Assembly (NCBI GenBank): GCA_934045905.1
Contig: OW203769.1
Coordinates: 25,699,705-25,763,704, forward strand
Source: Leuctra nigra
Lineage: Eukaryota > Arthropoda > Insecta > Plecoptera > Leuctridae
Direction of reading: 5' to 3'
DNA: 64,000 bases
Below are positions 31,807 through 45,900 of this stretch, in pieces (position 1 is the stretch's first letter; the number at the start of each line of letters is the position of its first letter). Under the pieces are notes generated by a model. The model searched no databases, had not been told where the DNA came from, and was given only the letters and a program-made list of their open reading frames with translations. A program made the translations under genes and the position numbers.

Positions 31807-34800
31807 TCATTATTTTGGATAGAAAGTCAATGTAACTAAATATTCTATAGCACGTATGTCCTTCAGTATCTAACTTCACGACACTAGATAGAAAAAAATT
31901 TATATCGACATATGTATTTTGTTGACCACTACCCCCCCCCCCCCCTCCCTTAATTAACATTGAAATGATCAAGCTTCCATCTGCCATGCATTGTGACTCA
32001 TGGTCATTTAATTACCCCCTCCCCCCCTCCCCTCCTCATTTCGAGTCACGGTGCTAAAATCAAATCAAACTCTACCTGCACCTTGCATACGAACATGCAT
32101 TGTGCATCCAGGTAAAAGATTGACCACTTACAAAAAAAATTTAAACGAAACCATAGAAGCAATTTGGTAATCTGTTTTCGAAGCCTCAATGAAATTAATA
32201 AATTCGTAATTATAACTGTATACAATTAAAGTTGAATTTGTATATTAAATTTGTATACCTACCTACATTGTACTCATTGAACAAAATGTCAGAAGTGAAT
32301 AAAATTCATTATTAGAATTATATTTTTATATTTTTATCTGCAATAACAATTCGTATATTATTATAGTATTATACTTACCTTTGTCATTATCAACTATTAT
32401 TTAACTATTTTTAATTTGTTAAAGCATTATTTGTAACAAACGGCCATTTATCATTTGATATGGATGGACATTCAATAATTTTTTTATAGAGAGGGAAAAT
32501 GACCATTTCAGATGAAGATCTAATTCCGAATTACCTAAATCAATCTACGTTGCTATAATATTATACTTTATCAGCTCATTCTGATTGAAATTTGGAATTA
32601 AGATCAATATTTCCTTAAAAAGCGATTTAAATTAATCTGTAGTAGGTAGGTGGTTTGAATCTTCATAAAAATAGAAAGGATACTACATTTTGTTTTAGTT
32701 AATTGAATAAACATTGAGAGCGCAATTTGTGTAACCGCTTAACCAAAATATTGAAACCTGTGCCAGCTCAAAAAGAGGGGGATGAATAAAATTGTACTCT
32801 GTTTAAAATAAAGATAATCTTTTGTAACAACTCTTTTACTAATAGATGAATCATAAAATACTTGTAAATTATTTCTATCTATTTTATAATCCTCTAATAA
32901 TCCATCTTTTTCTACACCACCACCATTGCCCCCCCCCCCCCCCCCCCCCGAGTCATTTCTATTACAACAACCCTCTCTTCTCTCTCTTCCACCCCATGAA
33001 TGCTGATTCAAATCTCCCTTTCATTTTGATCTCATCTGATTTGACAGGACCAGGGAAGAGAGGGGGGTTAGTTGTGCCTGGAAGCTATTTAGCAACTACT
33101 TAGCTCAATCTCTTTCATTGCACAGTCTCCCCCGAATTAGCCAGCTGATGCTGCGATGTACCAGAAGATTAGTGAGAGATAAATCTCCAGTATATGCGGT
33201 CGAAATCTACCGATGACAAATATAAGGGTTTTGTAATTCATCGAAAAGCTTTGTGTATAGCTGCCAGAAATATTAATTAATCAGTGGGAATACAATTTTT
33301 GTGATTTCTGCGAGATTGGGGGAAATTGAACTAAAGGCTTTTCTTTGCATGAAGGGTGCAAGGGTTTGTGTTTTTCTGGTGATTTCGGTGGTTTCTATTG
33401 ATTTTAATATTCTGGGCAGATGGTGTAAATATTAAGTATTTAACATTATGTACGTAATATTTTATATTCATGGCCGGCGAATATTAATTAAATAGATTAT
33501 TTTCTTTTCATAAGGGATTTTCTTCAATGAAAATTATTTATAAGCTTAAAGCTATCAATATGTATGTATCAAAGTGTATGGGTTTTATCAATCTTCCTTC
33601 TGACCTTGAGATCAAAAGAAATTACATTCTATACTCTTATTAAAAAATAACTCAATGGCTTCTTTGTTATACCTACCTCTAAAACCTATATTTAAATATG
33701 TCTATTTTTAATGACAATATATAGGTATCATCTTGATCTACATAATGTATAATAAAAAATAAAAAAATCATAAAATAAAACTGTAGTTTTTCTAATAATA
33801 AAGAATGGTGCTATTATTATACAATTTTGACAACCTATAGGTATACTCGTGATAGCTATACCTACCAATGTTGTCGCTAAGAAAATACCTGAATGCCTCA
33901 CTAATTTTTACTCTATCGTGACATAGGTACATATATGTCTATGACATATGAAAACAATAAAAAAATTGGAAATATAGAAAATTAAATGATCAAATCAGAT
34001 ACCTACTTCCTAGTACAGGACTTATACTGATACACCCCCTTGCTCCACCCCACCCCCAACTATATCTGTGATTGTAAATGCTTTGCGGTACGAATTTAGA
34101 GCGTATAATTTCTCCATCCGTCTGGCCATTAAATAGCGTGCGTAATTGCATCCATGCAAAAGGTCACTTCCGGTAGCACCCCACATCAAAACCGGAAGTT
34201 ATAGTTATCAAGTGAGCTATTGTTCAGTGTCGACTTGCCACAAGAGTCAATAAAAACAAATGTGATATTAGATGAAATTGACAGTCAAAAAAATGCGGAA
34301 CTATTTTGGGGGACGAAAATTATCAAGATAGGTGGCTGAAAACTTCTCGTTGAGATGATAAAAAAAGGTATGGGGATTTTTATTATTTGTTCTCATTGAG
34401 TGACACTTCTCAAATATTGATTTAGGATTTACTAAAAAGGAACCCTAAAGTTTGGTTCTACTATCAATTATTATTGTAACCATTTCTCATTGATTTTATT
34501 CCGTTCATTTTTCACCTGACGTTATCGAAGGATATTCTAACAGGATATTCTAACACCTAATTACTATACACTAATTAATATTGCCGTTAACACAAATTGA
34601 ACTATGTAGTAAGTGTTACATGAATATGATTATACTGACGTAGGCTTGCGTTTTGCGACAGCGAATTGGAAAATGCTTTCTGCTGTCGCCCAAATATCTG
34701 ACATAATGGAGGGGTTGAATTGAATGCGTATTCATTATATTGTGATGTTGATTTTAGACTTCAATTTTCACTTGCAAAGCCATCTGTGACATATAAGAAT

Positions 34801-36930
34801 AAGTATGTTAAATAAATATTAGTTGAACATACCACTCTAGAAAATAGAGTTTTAATATTATTTCAAAGGGTTTGTTATGAACTAACCAGAAGGTGTATAA
34901 AAAAATCTTATGATTGTGTCAGTTTGATCGACAATAATTTTTCCAATTTATTCCCTATATATTAATACAAATGTATTGAATATTTTCTTATCTCATAGAT
35001 ACGATAACATTAAGTGAAGTACATTGTAAATATTTAATTTTGCTACCAGATATTTTCCATTGTTTATATTCATGTCAAAATGTACTTATTTGTTAATATT
35101 GAACATATGTTGAAAAAATTTCAAAATCTAATTTCGAACTTAACTCGTTTATTTCTGATTACATGATACCTGTGTGTTCACACCTAAATAAATAACAGGG
35201 GAAATAGGTTTTAATTAGTTACAACAATGATCAGGGGTTGGCTTATTAAATCAACCAAATGGAAGGAGAGAAACATGAAACGATGTCAATATTAAATCCA
35301 ATCAGACTCGAGTTACTTCGGGGAATTATTTTAGAAAAATTCTTCAAGTTAAAAAACTACCATTTCATACTTGTTCGTTTATTTAATGAATGTATGTTAG
35401 TTTTAGACAAAAGTTATTAAAGTCAAGAAAATAAAAACTGTAGCATTAAAACAATAACTTTGATACTGATGCTCTCTTTAGTCCTTTATTATAAATATAA
35501 ATGATAAATATTTTTTCATTTCATATTTTTATTTGAGTTTCTAGCGAGTAGTAGTTTAACCAAATGTTACACATGCCATTCTACGTTTATGGTACTAATT
35601 ATTCACAGGTGTAATAAACATGGTTTGTCATGGTTGGTTTCGTTTCCATCTGCGGAAACGAAACAATTACAAATAAAATATCTCGCATCTTGCATGACTT
35701 TGTCAAATTTAAAGCAATTGAAAACGAGAATTTATGTAAATTTACACATTTTCAAGATAATTAGAGAAAACCAAATGGTGCACACAACAAAAGAAAAACT
35801 GTAGCTGTAAGAAAACGATGTCTGGAAAAGATGCTGCATCGGTAATATTCTATGCTAACGCGTCATCTAACTCTAGTAAAGCTCTGATTTCACTGAGTGA
35901 TAATATCAAGGATTGATTGTCAAGGAACCTGACCAGCAGCCAATCAATTTCGTTTAAATACCCAATCTAAAACTATTTAATGAACATTAGCTCTGATGAA
36001 AATGCTATCAAATACCGTTTTCTCTTTTCTTGAGTGTAAATTCGGGACAAACTTATAATTATAATGTAATACCAACTAAACGACGCCTCCTCCATATTCT
36101 CTGATTTGATTTGACTTCCCAAAACCTCGCATTGTCCCTCAACATCAACTTCAACTAACAAGTATCCACCTGGCATCGTCAACAATGGAATCAACACATT
36201 GTCACCATCATCTCTGTGCTTTCAATGCTCTAGTCGATTGTTGCAACAAGTAACACAGATGATGAAGTATTGAACACTTGTTCACCAAAAGCAAGGCCAT
36301 CTGTCGACATCGTCATTGGTATACGGGGTGCATCGAGTGCAGCCTGCAGGCGGGTGAAGAGGGTTGCTAGGTTTCATGCAATGGGACTGTTAAAAAACTA
36401 TGTCAAATTCAACCAGAGAAAATATTCCTATTTTAACTCGGCGATTACTATTACAGCTCCATTTCGGTAGCTATTTAATTGTGTTATTTTATTGAGAATT
36501 AGAATACAAGTAAGTATACATCTTTATTATATAGATGCATTATTCCTTCTTACATAGATTGGAGTAGAAATCAATAAAATTGGCATTCATTAAATTCAAT
36601 ATTAAAGGAATTTAGCATGTGCATTCTTACTGTGCAGTAAGAATATATTTTTTTAAAGACTAATAAATAATAAATTGCTATATCAATGGTTTCTAAAGCA
36701 ATAGTTTCTAAGAAAAGTATTTTATTTACTTCACGTACTATATTTGGCTGAGATTTGTCTTGATGATCACTCCATTAAAGTCTTCATCGTTTAGCTTGCC
36801 TCTTGCAGAATCTTCGACCCGGCATTAAGTCAATTCTAAAAGTGATAAAATGTATTCCGTGCTAGATCACAAAGACCAGAAGCTTTAGTAATAAAATCGA
36901 CTATTTCATATTCCAATCTACTCTCAGGGG
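31807..36930. other. Long gene-poor AT-rich stretch
   Basis: No convincing exon or RNA gene. Poly-C tracts occur near 31930-31944 and 32931-32949. A stretch at 34150-34195 contains two CTTCCGG/CCGGAAG blocks like those near 28800-28940, perhaps from the same repeat family. Confidence 0.35.
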
Positions 36931-37036
36931 GTTTATTGATCACATTCTTTATCTTCATTAAGTAGTAATAATTGCTTGATTATTTGTAAAAATTGACAAT
37001 GTTTATTATATGAAGGGATGTGTGTTGTGAAAAATA

Positions 37037-37112
37037 TCCGACCGAACCGGGGCTCGAACCCGGGACCTCTCACTTGCCGGGCGAGAGCTCTACCAACTGA
37101 GCTACCCAGACA
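37037..37112 (-). repeat. tRNA-like sequence with a cloverleaf-like fold (SINE head or pseudo-tRNA)
   Basis: On the minus strand GTAGCTCAGTTGGTAGAGC (D-arm/box A) and GGGTTCGAGCCCC (T-arm/box B) are textbook. The anticodon arm can form with loop CCGGCAA, which would read GGC. The acceptor stem has a T-T mismatch and three G-T pairs. A diverged copy lies at 39047-39112, so a repeat family is more likely than a tRNA gene. Confidence 0.55.
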
Positions 37113-37206
37113 CATTAGACACAACACGCTGATGAGGGTTAGAGATCTCCGAGGAGAATGGAATGAAGGTAGAGAATGCTTCTACGAACTGTCATACCAC
37201 CGGTGA

Positions 37207-39046
37207 CGATGCTGTCACCATGTCTCTTTGCACTTGCGTGCGCAACCCTCTTTTACTCGACTGAACGAGTTGCTTTTCAGCTCGAATGATGAGGCGCGAA
37301 TGATGAGATATCTCGTTAGGCGCCTATGTAATTAATTGTAACATTTGAAAACAATTGGGTCTCCAATGGTATGCGATTGAACTTCATAAATTTTTGCCGT
37401 TTTGATCCAAAATGGTGAATTTTTGCGAAGAAAAATGATTTTACAAGCCAAACTTTGACAAATTAGGTTAGGCTTAAGTTGACTGAATCAGTACAGAAAA
37501 TAATACCTAATTGTTTATAGAGTCCAATTCCTGATAACGTCAAAAACATAACTATGATAACAATGAAATGTAGTAAATAATTAAAAAGTTTGCAAAATTT
37601 GTATGATACTTTGCTATAAACTGTATTCAATACAGTATGTAGCTTACTAAAAATGATATATGTTCATCTTTGTTATCCTCTGAAGGTTCATATATCTAAC
37701 AACAGTATATAGCACCCCTTCTATTCATAAAAAATAGTACAAAGATTATAAAGGATTACATGCATTGTTAAGAACCGCCCAAGTTTGTTTGTAAAATGAA
37801 AATACAACTAATCAAAATTCATAAACCCTTTTATTACCCCCTTAGGTTATGACAGGTGAGTTTAGAGTTACAATACACCCCTTTTAGGGGTAGTTTTTTG
37901 ACTTGAATAGTGTACAAGCCACGCTTCATTTGGCCCCTTGTTGTATATTTTCCTACCCCTTTTGGTAACGAATTTTATCAATTCAGATATTTCATAAATT
38001 CAACCAAAATCTATATGATGTATAATGCAATTAATCATGGAACGAATTTCAAATCAATTATATAAATTTATAAGAAATACTTTTTATTTGTTGAAGGAAT
38101 TGATTTGTTATGGGTATCGGTAGTTGTTCTTGTGTGAAATTGTCGATATTATTGGTGATTGACGCCTAAACGTAGCGAATTTATTTCTAAAATGTCTGGA
38201 AATTATTTATGGGTCTCGGAAGGGTTGATCATGCCATCTGCCTGAATTCTGGCACTTAGGTAATGAAATTATCATATTATAGGCACTCCTTGTGGACATA
38301 TTACGCTTTGTCATTTGGTCGCTTATTGATTTGTTTCATTGGTTTTATAGCTTTATTTTATTAAGTGGTCTATTTTTTTTGTTGTTTCACTTTCATGTTG
38401 TTTTAGAGTTGTTTTAGTATTTTTTTTTAGTATCATGAACACTAAAGGTCGTGGGGCTTAAATCCCACCGGAGGTCAAATCTTTTAAATTTTCAGTTCAC
38501 TGTTAATTTTTTAACACCAAAAACATTTTTTAAAAAGCAAAAAGAAATTGGCGTTAAAATTTAAAATTATATTTTTTGCTCCATTTAAAAACGCATACTC
38601 CTTTAATTTTTTTATTTTTATCAATGATTAATAAGCAAAAGTACATTGATGGAATTTTAATATTTTTTAATTTATGTGTAATTATAAGTTTTAGAAATTC
38701 AATATTAATTATTTGTTTCTTTGGAGGATAAATCGATCAACATTTTGAATTTTTGCAGTCATATGCTGGAGATTTCACACAAAACAAAATAATGGGGTTA
38801 AAATCCAAAAACGTTATAGTGCGAATAATGTTCCCTTACAGATTATCAAATATCATCATGAATACATATTTTTTATTTAAATTTTAAAATTCCCTAGCCC
38901 ATCAAATTACCTAATCAGTTAAACAAACTGACAAAATCTTTTCAAAAGCAAAAAGTTAACATTGCCATCTTGGGATTTATGGATAACTTTCAGTAGGATC
39001 ATGATGACAAATGATTCGATATGAAATATCCGGCGAACCTATATGT
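37207..39046. other. No gene recognised
   Basis: AT-rich, with no coding or repeat structure that I could support. Confidence 0.3.
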
Positions 39047-39112
39047 TCGAGCCCCGGTATCTCTTAAAACCCGGGCGAGAGATCTACCAACTGAATTACC
39101 TATACCTAATAC
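39047..39112 (-). repeat. Degenerate copy of the tRNA-like repeat at 37037
   Basis: On the minus strand the box A region (CAGTTGGTAGATC) and a box B-like GGGCTCGAAC are shared with 37037-37112. The anticodon part is altered. Confidence 0.5.
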
Positions 39113-42100
39113 TAGAGAGCGCTCTCTACCTAATACTACCGTAAAATAACTTAGAAACAATTGAAGACTGAAAAGTATTTCCGGTCTTCCGCGAGTTTAT
39201 TGACCCGTGGAGTGCAGCATGAATTATCTTACAATGATGTTTTTATACTTTCTACTTGCGGTGCTAAAGTACAGCCTCATCACCATCACCATGCAATACC
39301 GGATCTAGTTCTATACATCTCTTTGTTGCTGGACAACGAGTTACTGACACCTCATCCACTAATGGACTAAATGAATGTATTACTTGTGCATGTACACCAA
39401 GAGAAAATATCTTCAACACTGGACGTAAACAAATTACACAGTTTTTAATCAAATGAACTTTGTAAAAGTGGAAAGTTTGCACTTTTGGTAAAAACTATGC
39501 TCTAGATCACTTTTGCCTCTTTTTCTTCTTGTCACAATTAGTGACTTGTGACAAAATCCAAAGCCGTAAAATTATTTTTTAAATTTTTATGAAAGATACA
39601 TGTTTATAAATATTATTAATACATTAATTAAATTAATAAGTTAATTATAAATATCATATTATAATTATTTTTAGTTATGAAGATGGAGGTGGAAGAAGAG
39701 GGAGAAGAAGATTCCGAAGAAATTTCAACCGGTCCGGCTACCCGGTTAAGACAATTGTATAGCCTTTTATCTAGGATTATAACCCCACTGACAGTGGAGT
39801 TATAATCCTAGCTTTTATGTCTGGTTATAGACAATGAGTGTAGGTATGTTTCAAATTTACATTAATTGTCTACTCCCTGACCCAAATGTTTTTGGAAGCA
39901 GGGTTCGAAATAATAAAATATTATTATTTTATAAAACATTTGGATTTGTATTCCAATTATCTAACTACATTACAAATATCATCTTTTTTTGGAGATTTGT
40001 AATTGAATGAAATATATGCAATATTCAAATGTTATTACGAAAGCAAAAAGTCATGATGTGTTATGATGTGACTTATGATTCACTATGACTGGTTTATGAA
40101 TGTATTCACAAGTGATATTTATATCATATCATCTTATTAATTGATCGTTGATTGTTCAGAATCAGATTCTCTTCAATTATAATTACTACGCAAATCTAAC
40201 AAACAGTCGTAGATAAAGTTTCCAAGATTCATCAAGATGAATCAACGCAGAAGTGCAACTTTCTTCACAAAACAGTTTCTAAACAAACTTATGCATAATA
40301 TTTCTGAATCCATTTAATCGTTCGTCACTTTGGTTGGATGAGATGATTTTTAAATCGCCCCACCCCTACGCCCTATTTGACACACTTTCAATAAACACTT
40401 CTACCGACCTCTGGTTATATACTCTGTACTTTAATTTGCGTTATTGGTTTGTAGAGAGATAATCAATAATAAGGAGAAGGTATTTAAATAATATGAAACA
40501 TGTTTGACAGAATAATAATAGAGAGTGACTCGTCATTTCAAAGAAAGAGAAACTGTCCTTGTAAACCAAATAATATTATTCTTCTCTCTAATATGACTGT
40601 TTATTTATTTATAATAGTATGTAAAAGTGAATATTGACATATTCATTCTAAATAATAAATAATAATATAATAAATAATTAGGTTATTGGTAGTGTATTCC
40701 GAGGTGTATTCAGTCAACATCAACATGGCGCTCTTTGTGCTCGAATTCCATTATCAACACCATATTTTTAGAATAATTCGCTTTGAAACGTTGTCATTAT
40801 AGACGATAAAATATTTTGAGACAAGTCGGTCAAGAAATGAAGTTATTGACTGAAAAGCAAATATGTTTTCATTAAAAACAAGTACACGAGTACCTATATT
40901 ATGCAACTCGATCTTTTTCATATAAAATATATACATCGGTATTTAGTTACTCATGCAGATATCGTAAAATTTCCATCATGACAAATATTATCTTATAATG
41001 TTCGTTGTAGGAAAACAATTTGCTAGTAGAATATAGAAAACGATATTCTCTTGGAATTTATAAGCTTGTAAGTCGCAATCGGAATGGTTACAGAATAAGT
41101 ACCTACACAGAGCTCTTGGATTGTCTAATAACATTCTATCTACAGATCTCTCTTGGATTCAAAATTCCCACCAGAAGTAAGAAAACTTTCCCCTCCGCCT
41201 CCGCCTCCGCCATCGTCTTCGTACCTTTGTGCACGGTTACCTCACCGTTACGGGCAGTCGCTGTCAAAACATTGTACCCTCTGTCCAGACCTTGCCTTTT
41301 ACACTCCCACATTCTCTGGGAGATGTAGAATGTATTGCTTTCCATTCCGGATCTTATGATTCACTGCCATTTTTGTTTAATTTTGCAATGACTTGACAAA
41401 TCAATAAATCAGATTTCAGATCACATATCAATCTGTCAGATAATTGAAAACCGAATTTTGGTATTAGTGATTAAATCTAAAATAAAATATAATAAATAAA
41501 TACCTGTCGCCCGTTTCCAACACAATGTCGGGTCAAGGGGTGGAATTAAAATATATGTTTTAAAAATGTATTAAATTTATATTTTTTCATTTTATTTACG
41601 GGACAATTATAGGCAAATAATATATACTTGCAAGTTTGACTAACAATGGTAAATTTTTAAAATTTGATTGATTTTATAGTGTGCAACGATACATAAATGG
41701 GACTAGAATGGGACATTTGGAAATTTAAAACTATCAAGAAATGAATTGCTTCATTTTCAATATAGATAGTGTCATTGCCAGCAAAAACCTGGACATAAAC
41801 TAATATTATAAATTTTTATGTTGAAAATAAAACAAGAAATAATTGTCATTCTGAGGATTGATTGAGACGTCTCTGGATTGATTTTGTGCAAGTCAGTCCA
41901 CAGTAACATTTCACTTTATTAATTCTAATTACGTCTATGTTAAGTCTACAAGATTTTACCACTGCCTGTACCTTACCTGTTCAGTTCTTCTGAGCTGCCA
42001 GTTGCTCACAGGCTAGACACAAACCTGTCAAATCTTTTGCATTCCAGCCACAAAAACAACGAAAACAGACAGAAAATGTAGGAAAAACATATCAACAAGT

Positions 42101-42677
42101 GTTGAAAACATTTTCAAATAGTTTAGTATCAACATATTTAGTGTTGTGTGAGTTATAAATTCATTTTAAATCAGTGTTTGCAGTGTATAAATGTGATACC
42201 TATTACCAAGTGCCAACGACAAAATTTACCGTTTGTTTCTTGGCTTGTCCTAGTGCTGGCTTCCTTGAATGCATACCGGGCCATTTAGTAAGAATTAAAA
42301 GGCAACGTTATATGTGTCAGATATATTGACAAATATATTCAAGAAGTATGATGAAGATTGTGAAAAATCGCGTGAAGAAATCGTTGTGAAGTGAAGGGCA
42401 ATTTCTGTAAATTCAACCAACTGGAATTAAAAATGCGTTTGGAATAAAAGAAATTCAACGAAGTAAATGATAATTATTTTGTTTTTTGCAACAATATTTG
42501 GGTTCCTAAGAAGACGATATAAAATAAGTCTGTGCATTCGGCTTATTTTTATGACTACTTCGTTTTATCGAATGAGAATTGAATAGACATTAAATATTTA
42601 TTAAAACATGTTTTCATTGGCGACAGTGTCATGGTGATGAAATGAAATTCAAAAGATAGAACAATAAATTCATCAAA
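39113..42677. other. Upstream region of Cad87A; no other gene recognised
   Basis: AT-rich with short open frames only. It holds a 41-bp hairpin at 39771-39811. The Cad87A promoter and any 5' non-coding exon should lie here, but I could not locate them. Confidence 0.35.
39771..39811. repeat. 41-bp hairpin
   Basis: Arms of 19 bases (CTAGGATTATAACCCCACT and its complement, one mismatch) enclose a 3-base loop. The flanks (CTTTTAT) are partly repeated on both sides. The function is unknown. Confidence 0.6.
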
Positions 42678-42981
42678 ATGTCAACGTTACATGCAATCGT
42701 CGTGTGTCTACTGTGTCTCTATGTGACTAGGGGTCAGATTTTGAACCGGGCCCCTCAGTTTTTACCCGGTGGTGACATGGCTCGCTTTGCCCTCTACGAA
42801 GATACACCTGCGGGGTCACCGATCTACAAGCTACTGGGTTCGGATCCCGAACAGAGCAGGGTACATTTCTCAATAAGTGGTGACTATTTTACTGTCGACA
42901 AGTTTAGTGGTGTTGTGAAATTGTTGAGGGAAGTGGATCGCGAGAAGATTGATCTTATTGAAGTCATCATCAGCATCACAG
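42678..42981 (+). CDS. Cad87A: Cad87A exon 1: signal peptide and first cadherin repeat
   Basis: The ATG at 42678 starts a hydrophobic leader ending near Gly19-Gln20, then NRAPQFLPGGDM and most of EC1. The donor is G/GTATTT, phase 1. A frame open past the donor to 43052 is intron. Base composition is ordinary, unlike later exons. Confidence 0.85.
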
Positions 42982-45900
42982 GTATTTGGATTTCACCACG
43001 ATACAAATACAAAAGCCAATACAGAAATGAGTGTGTTATAGCCGATTTGTAGTGCATTTTGATTTTGGTCTTTCTTGTTGTATTCGTAGGTTATTTGTTA
43101 CGTAGGTGTTCCTGTTGAATTAACATAAACAGACCCTTGAATTATATCGCGAAATTAATTAATTTATTCTTCAGTGGTAGGTCTATGCGTTCCCAGTGGT
43201 CGAATTGGGGGGGGGGGGGGGGATGCGGGGGGATGGCATCCCCCCATGGAGAATATATTGATGTTTCCATCCCCCCATGGCTAATTTGTCCACTTCACCA
43301 TCCCCCCATGAGATATTAAAAATACACTTCAGAACGTCTCAAAATTGATTTCAAAGTGTCAAAAAACCAAAAAACGCCCTGCGGGGCAAGGTTTGTAGAG
43401 AAAATCAAAATAACTACATCTCAGAACGTCTCAAAATTGATTTCAAAGTGACAAAAAACCAAAAAACGCCCTGCGGGGCAAGGTTTGTAGAGCATTCCCC
43501 GTTCAAAATCAAAATAACTACATCTCAGAACGTCTCAAAATTTATTTCAAAGTATCACAAAAAAAAACGACCTGCAGGGCAACGTGGAGGGCAGGCCCTC
43601 CACGCCCCCCTTTCCGCTTGGCAAGTATTGTTCCTTCACTTGCCCCCCCCCGGGCTGAAATCCTGCCAATACACCATCCCCCCATGGACTGACTTCCAAT
43701 TCGACCACTGTGCGTTCCACTGGTAGTACTACTGGTGGTTTGGTTTTCTTTCGTATGCCGAATTAGTTTGACGCTATAATTTACTTTCATACAACGTACT
43801 TCAGACGTGAAAGTCTGATATCTATTTTACCGATTTTGAGTTGAACACTTTTAAAATGTGTCCTCTACAAATGTCCGGTGTCACCATTACAAAATGTTAT
43901 GGGATGAACACAGCATTACTCAAGAATCATTAAAATGACATTGGACTTTTCACTGATGAACCACATTGATGGAAACACATTCGATGCCACATGAACCATT
44001 GACAACGATTGCGTCTTTAGTTTTTGAAACTATGAAGCATATTCCACGAGAATTCACGGTGTGTACGATATAAGTAGCATATAATGAGACTCTCACCATA
44101 CTCTGTAAGATTCCCAATCAAATAATTTACCGTTAATAAACATAATAAAGTGATTTCAAACATGGAATGCCCTTTTCAATCACAGCCTAGTGGACTAAAT
44201 AGGCATCAAAGCAGAAACATGATGTGTATATCTAGGCATTAATTAAATCCAGTGTATAGCTCACAATTCAATTATATTACATGCACTCGCATTGTTAAAA
44301 TGCAATTGTATAGTAACAGCATTAAACGAAGAAGGTCAAACTATCCGATCACTTATAAAGACAACTGAGAAGATAGCTGTATTTTTTTTATAAACTAGGT
44401 GTACCTACTTCATAATGAGAACAAAACGTCTCCAAGAAAACGAATATTCTAACTTCATGTTAATTATACCAAGAAAAATAATGGAAATTATTATTGTCAT
44501 GTGGGCATTTTTTATACTGCGGGTACACAATTAGAAATTCATTGTCTGATTGTAGAAAAAAATGTTTTTTTGTATCGTGCCCCAGTTATGGCCCCCCGAC
44601 TTATTTTGTTCTGCATCTACTTTCACCCACTTCGTGGACTAAATCGCCCTTGATCTTTGAACAAACGATTTGCAATCACTATGAGTTAGGTACATTACTA
44701 GATCACCTAGAGTATGAACCGCTATAAAAATAGATACTCTCTGGTGATTTTGAACGGTTTTGTTGGCGGAAAATTTGAATTAGGCACTATGGAATATGAA
44801 GGGTAAATTGGAACAACACTTGTATCAAATTTAAAAAAATTGTGATAATTACCTATGAAATAGGTAATTATTATTCTATAATAAAATATGGTGTAAATTA
44901 TATAATTTTGCATATTACTGCACCTAAGAAAATACTTTTTGTTTACGTAGGTACACTCGGCCAAACAAAACTTGAACGTTGACCAAATTTGAATGATTGC
45001 TGGTCATGTCCCATAACCAATCAAAGCTTGTTATTATCATTGAAATGTGAGGTCACCTACTAGAGTGAGACAATGAGATCACTTAGACTGACTTCTGATG
45101 GTGCGATCTTACATTTATCAGCCAATCAGATTTATTGAACGTTCAAGTTTTGTTTGGCCAAGTGTACAAGGTAGGTAGGTACAGTATAAAAAAGCTGCTT
45201 AAATAGTAAGATACAAAAAAATCATATTAATAGTTGAAATTGGAACGAACTATAACAACTTAAAAATATACATATTATTACAGTAAATTATAAAAATACT
45301 ATCGAGCAATTCCACGTCATATCAACCAACCAAACAAAATTACGAATAATATTTTTTTATGAATATTATCCACCTAAAAATAATCCGCACGTGTGTTTTT
45401 TGTTTGACCTTGAGGTCAACCACAACCACGATCCAAGCTTGCAAAATATTATGATTACCTATTGCATTTTTCAACATTCCGCTTCAACACTCCAAAATTT
45501 GGATCCACAAGCAAGCTTTGTCCGAAGATCTCTCATTTAATCTGAAACGACAAATTAACATTAATGGTTTTCCTCCACATCCTTTATTTTTGTTGCTTTA
45601 ATGTAAGATAGATAGATATCTAATAGGCAGCTAAGTCATTTATAAATTCTTTATTTGAATTAAGATCTATTTTATATTTCTTACAATTAAACAAATCCAT
45701 GGAAAAAGACCAATGAAACGTGCTAAAACATTTACTACGGTTATATTGGCCAGAGCACGCTTCGAAGCAGAACAATTTGTAAAATAATACCTATACGTTC
45801 AACACAACCCGAAACGAATACTTTAGCTACAGCTTTTATTACTACACAGAAATGTATCACTTTATTCCATTCAATAGATCGTTTATATTGCATTGTTATT

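Noticed and set aside
37037..37112. Functional tRNA-Ala(GGC) gene
   Set aside because: The acceptor stem is mismatched and wobble-rich, and a diverged copy lies 2 kb away, so a repeat is more likely.
36933..37127. Short minus-strand open frame reading LGSSVGRAL and GFEPRFGR
   Set aside because: This is the translation of a tRNA-like sequence (box A and box B read as codons), a common false protein.
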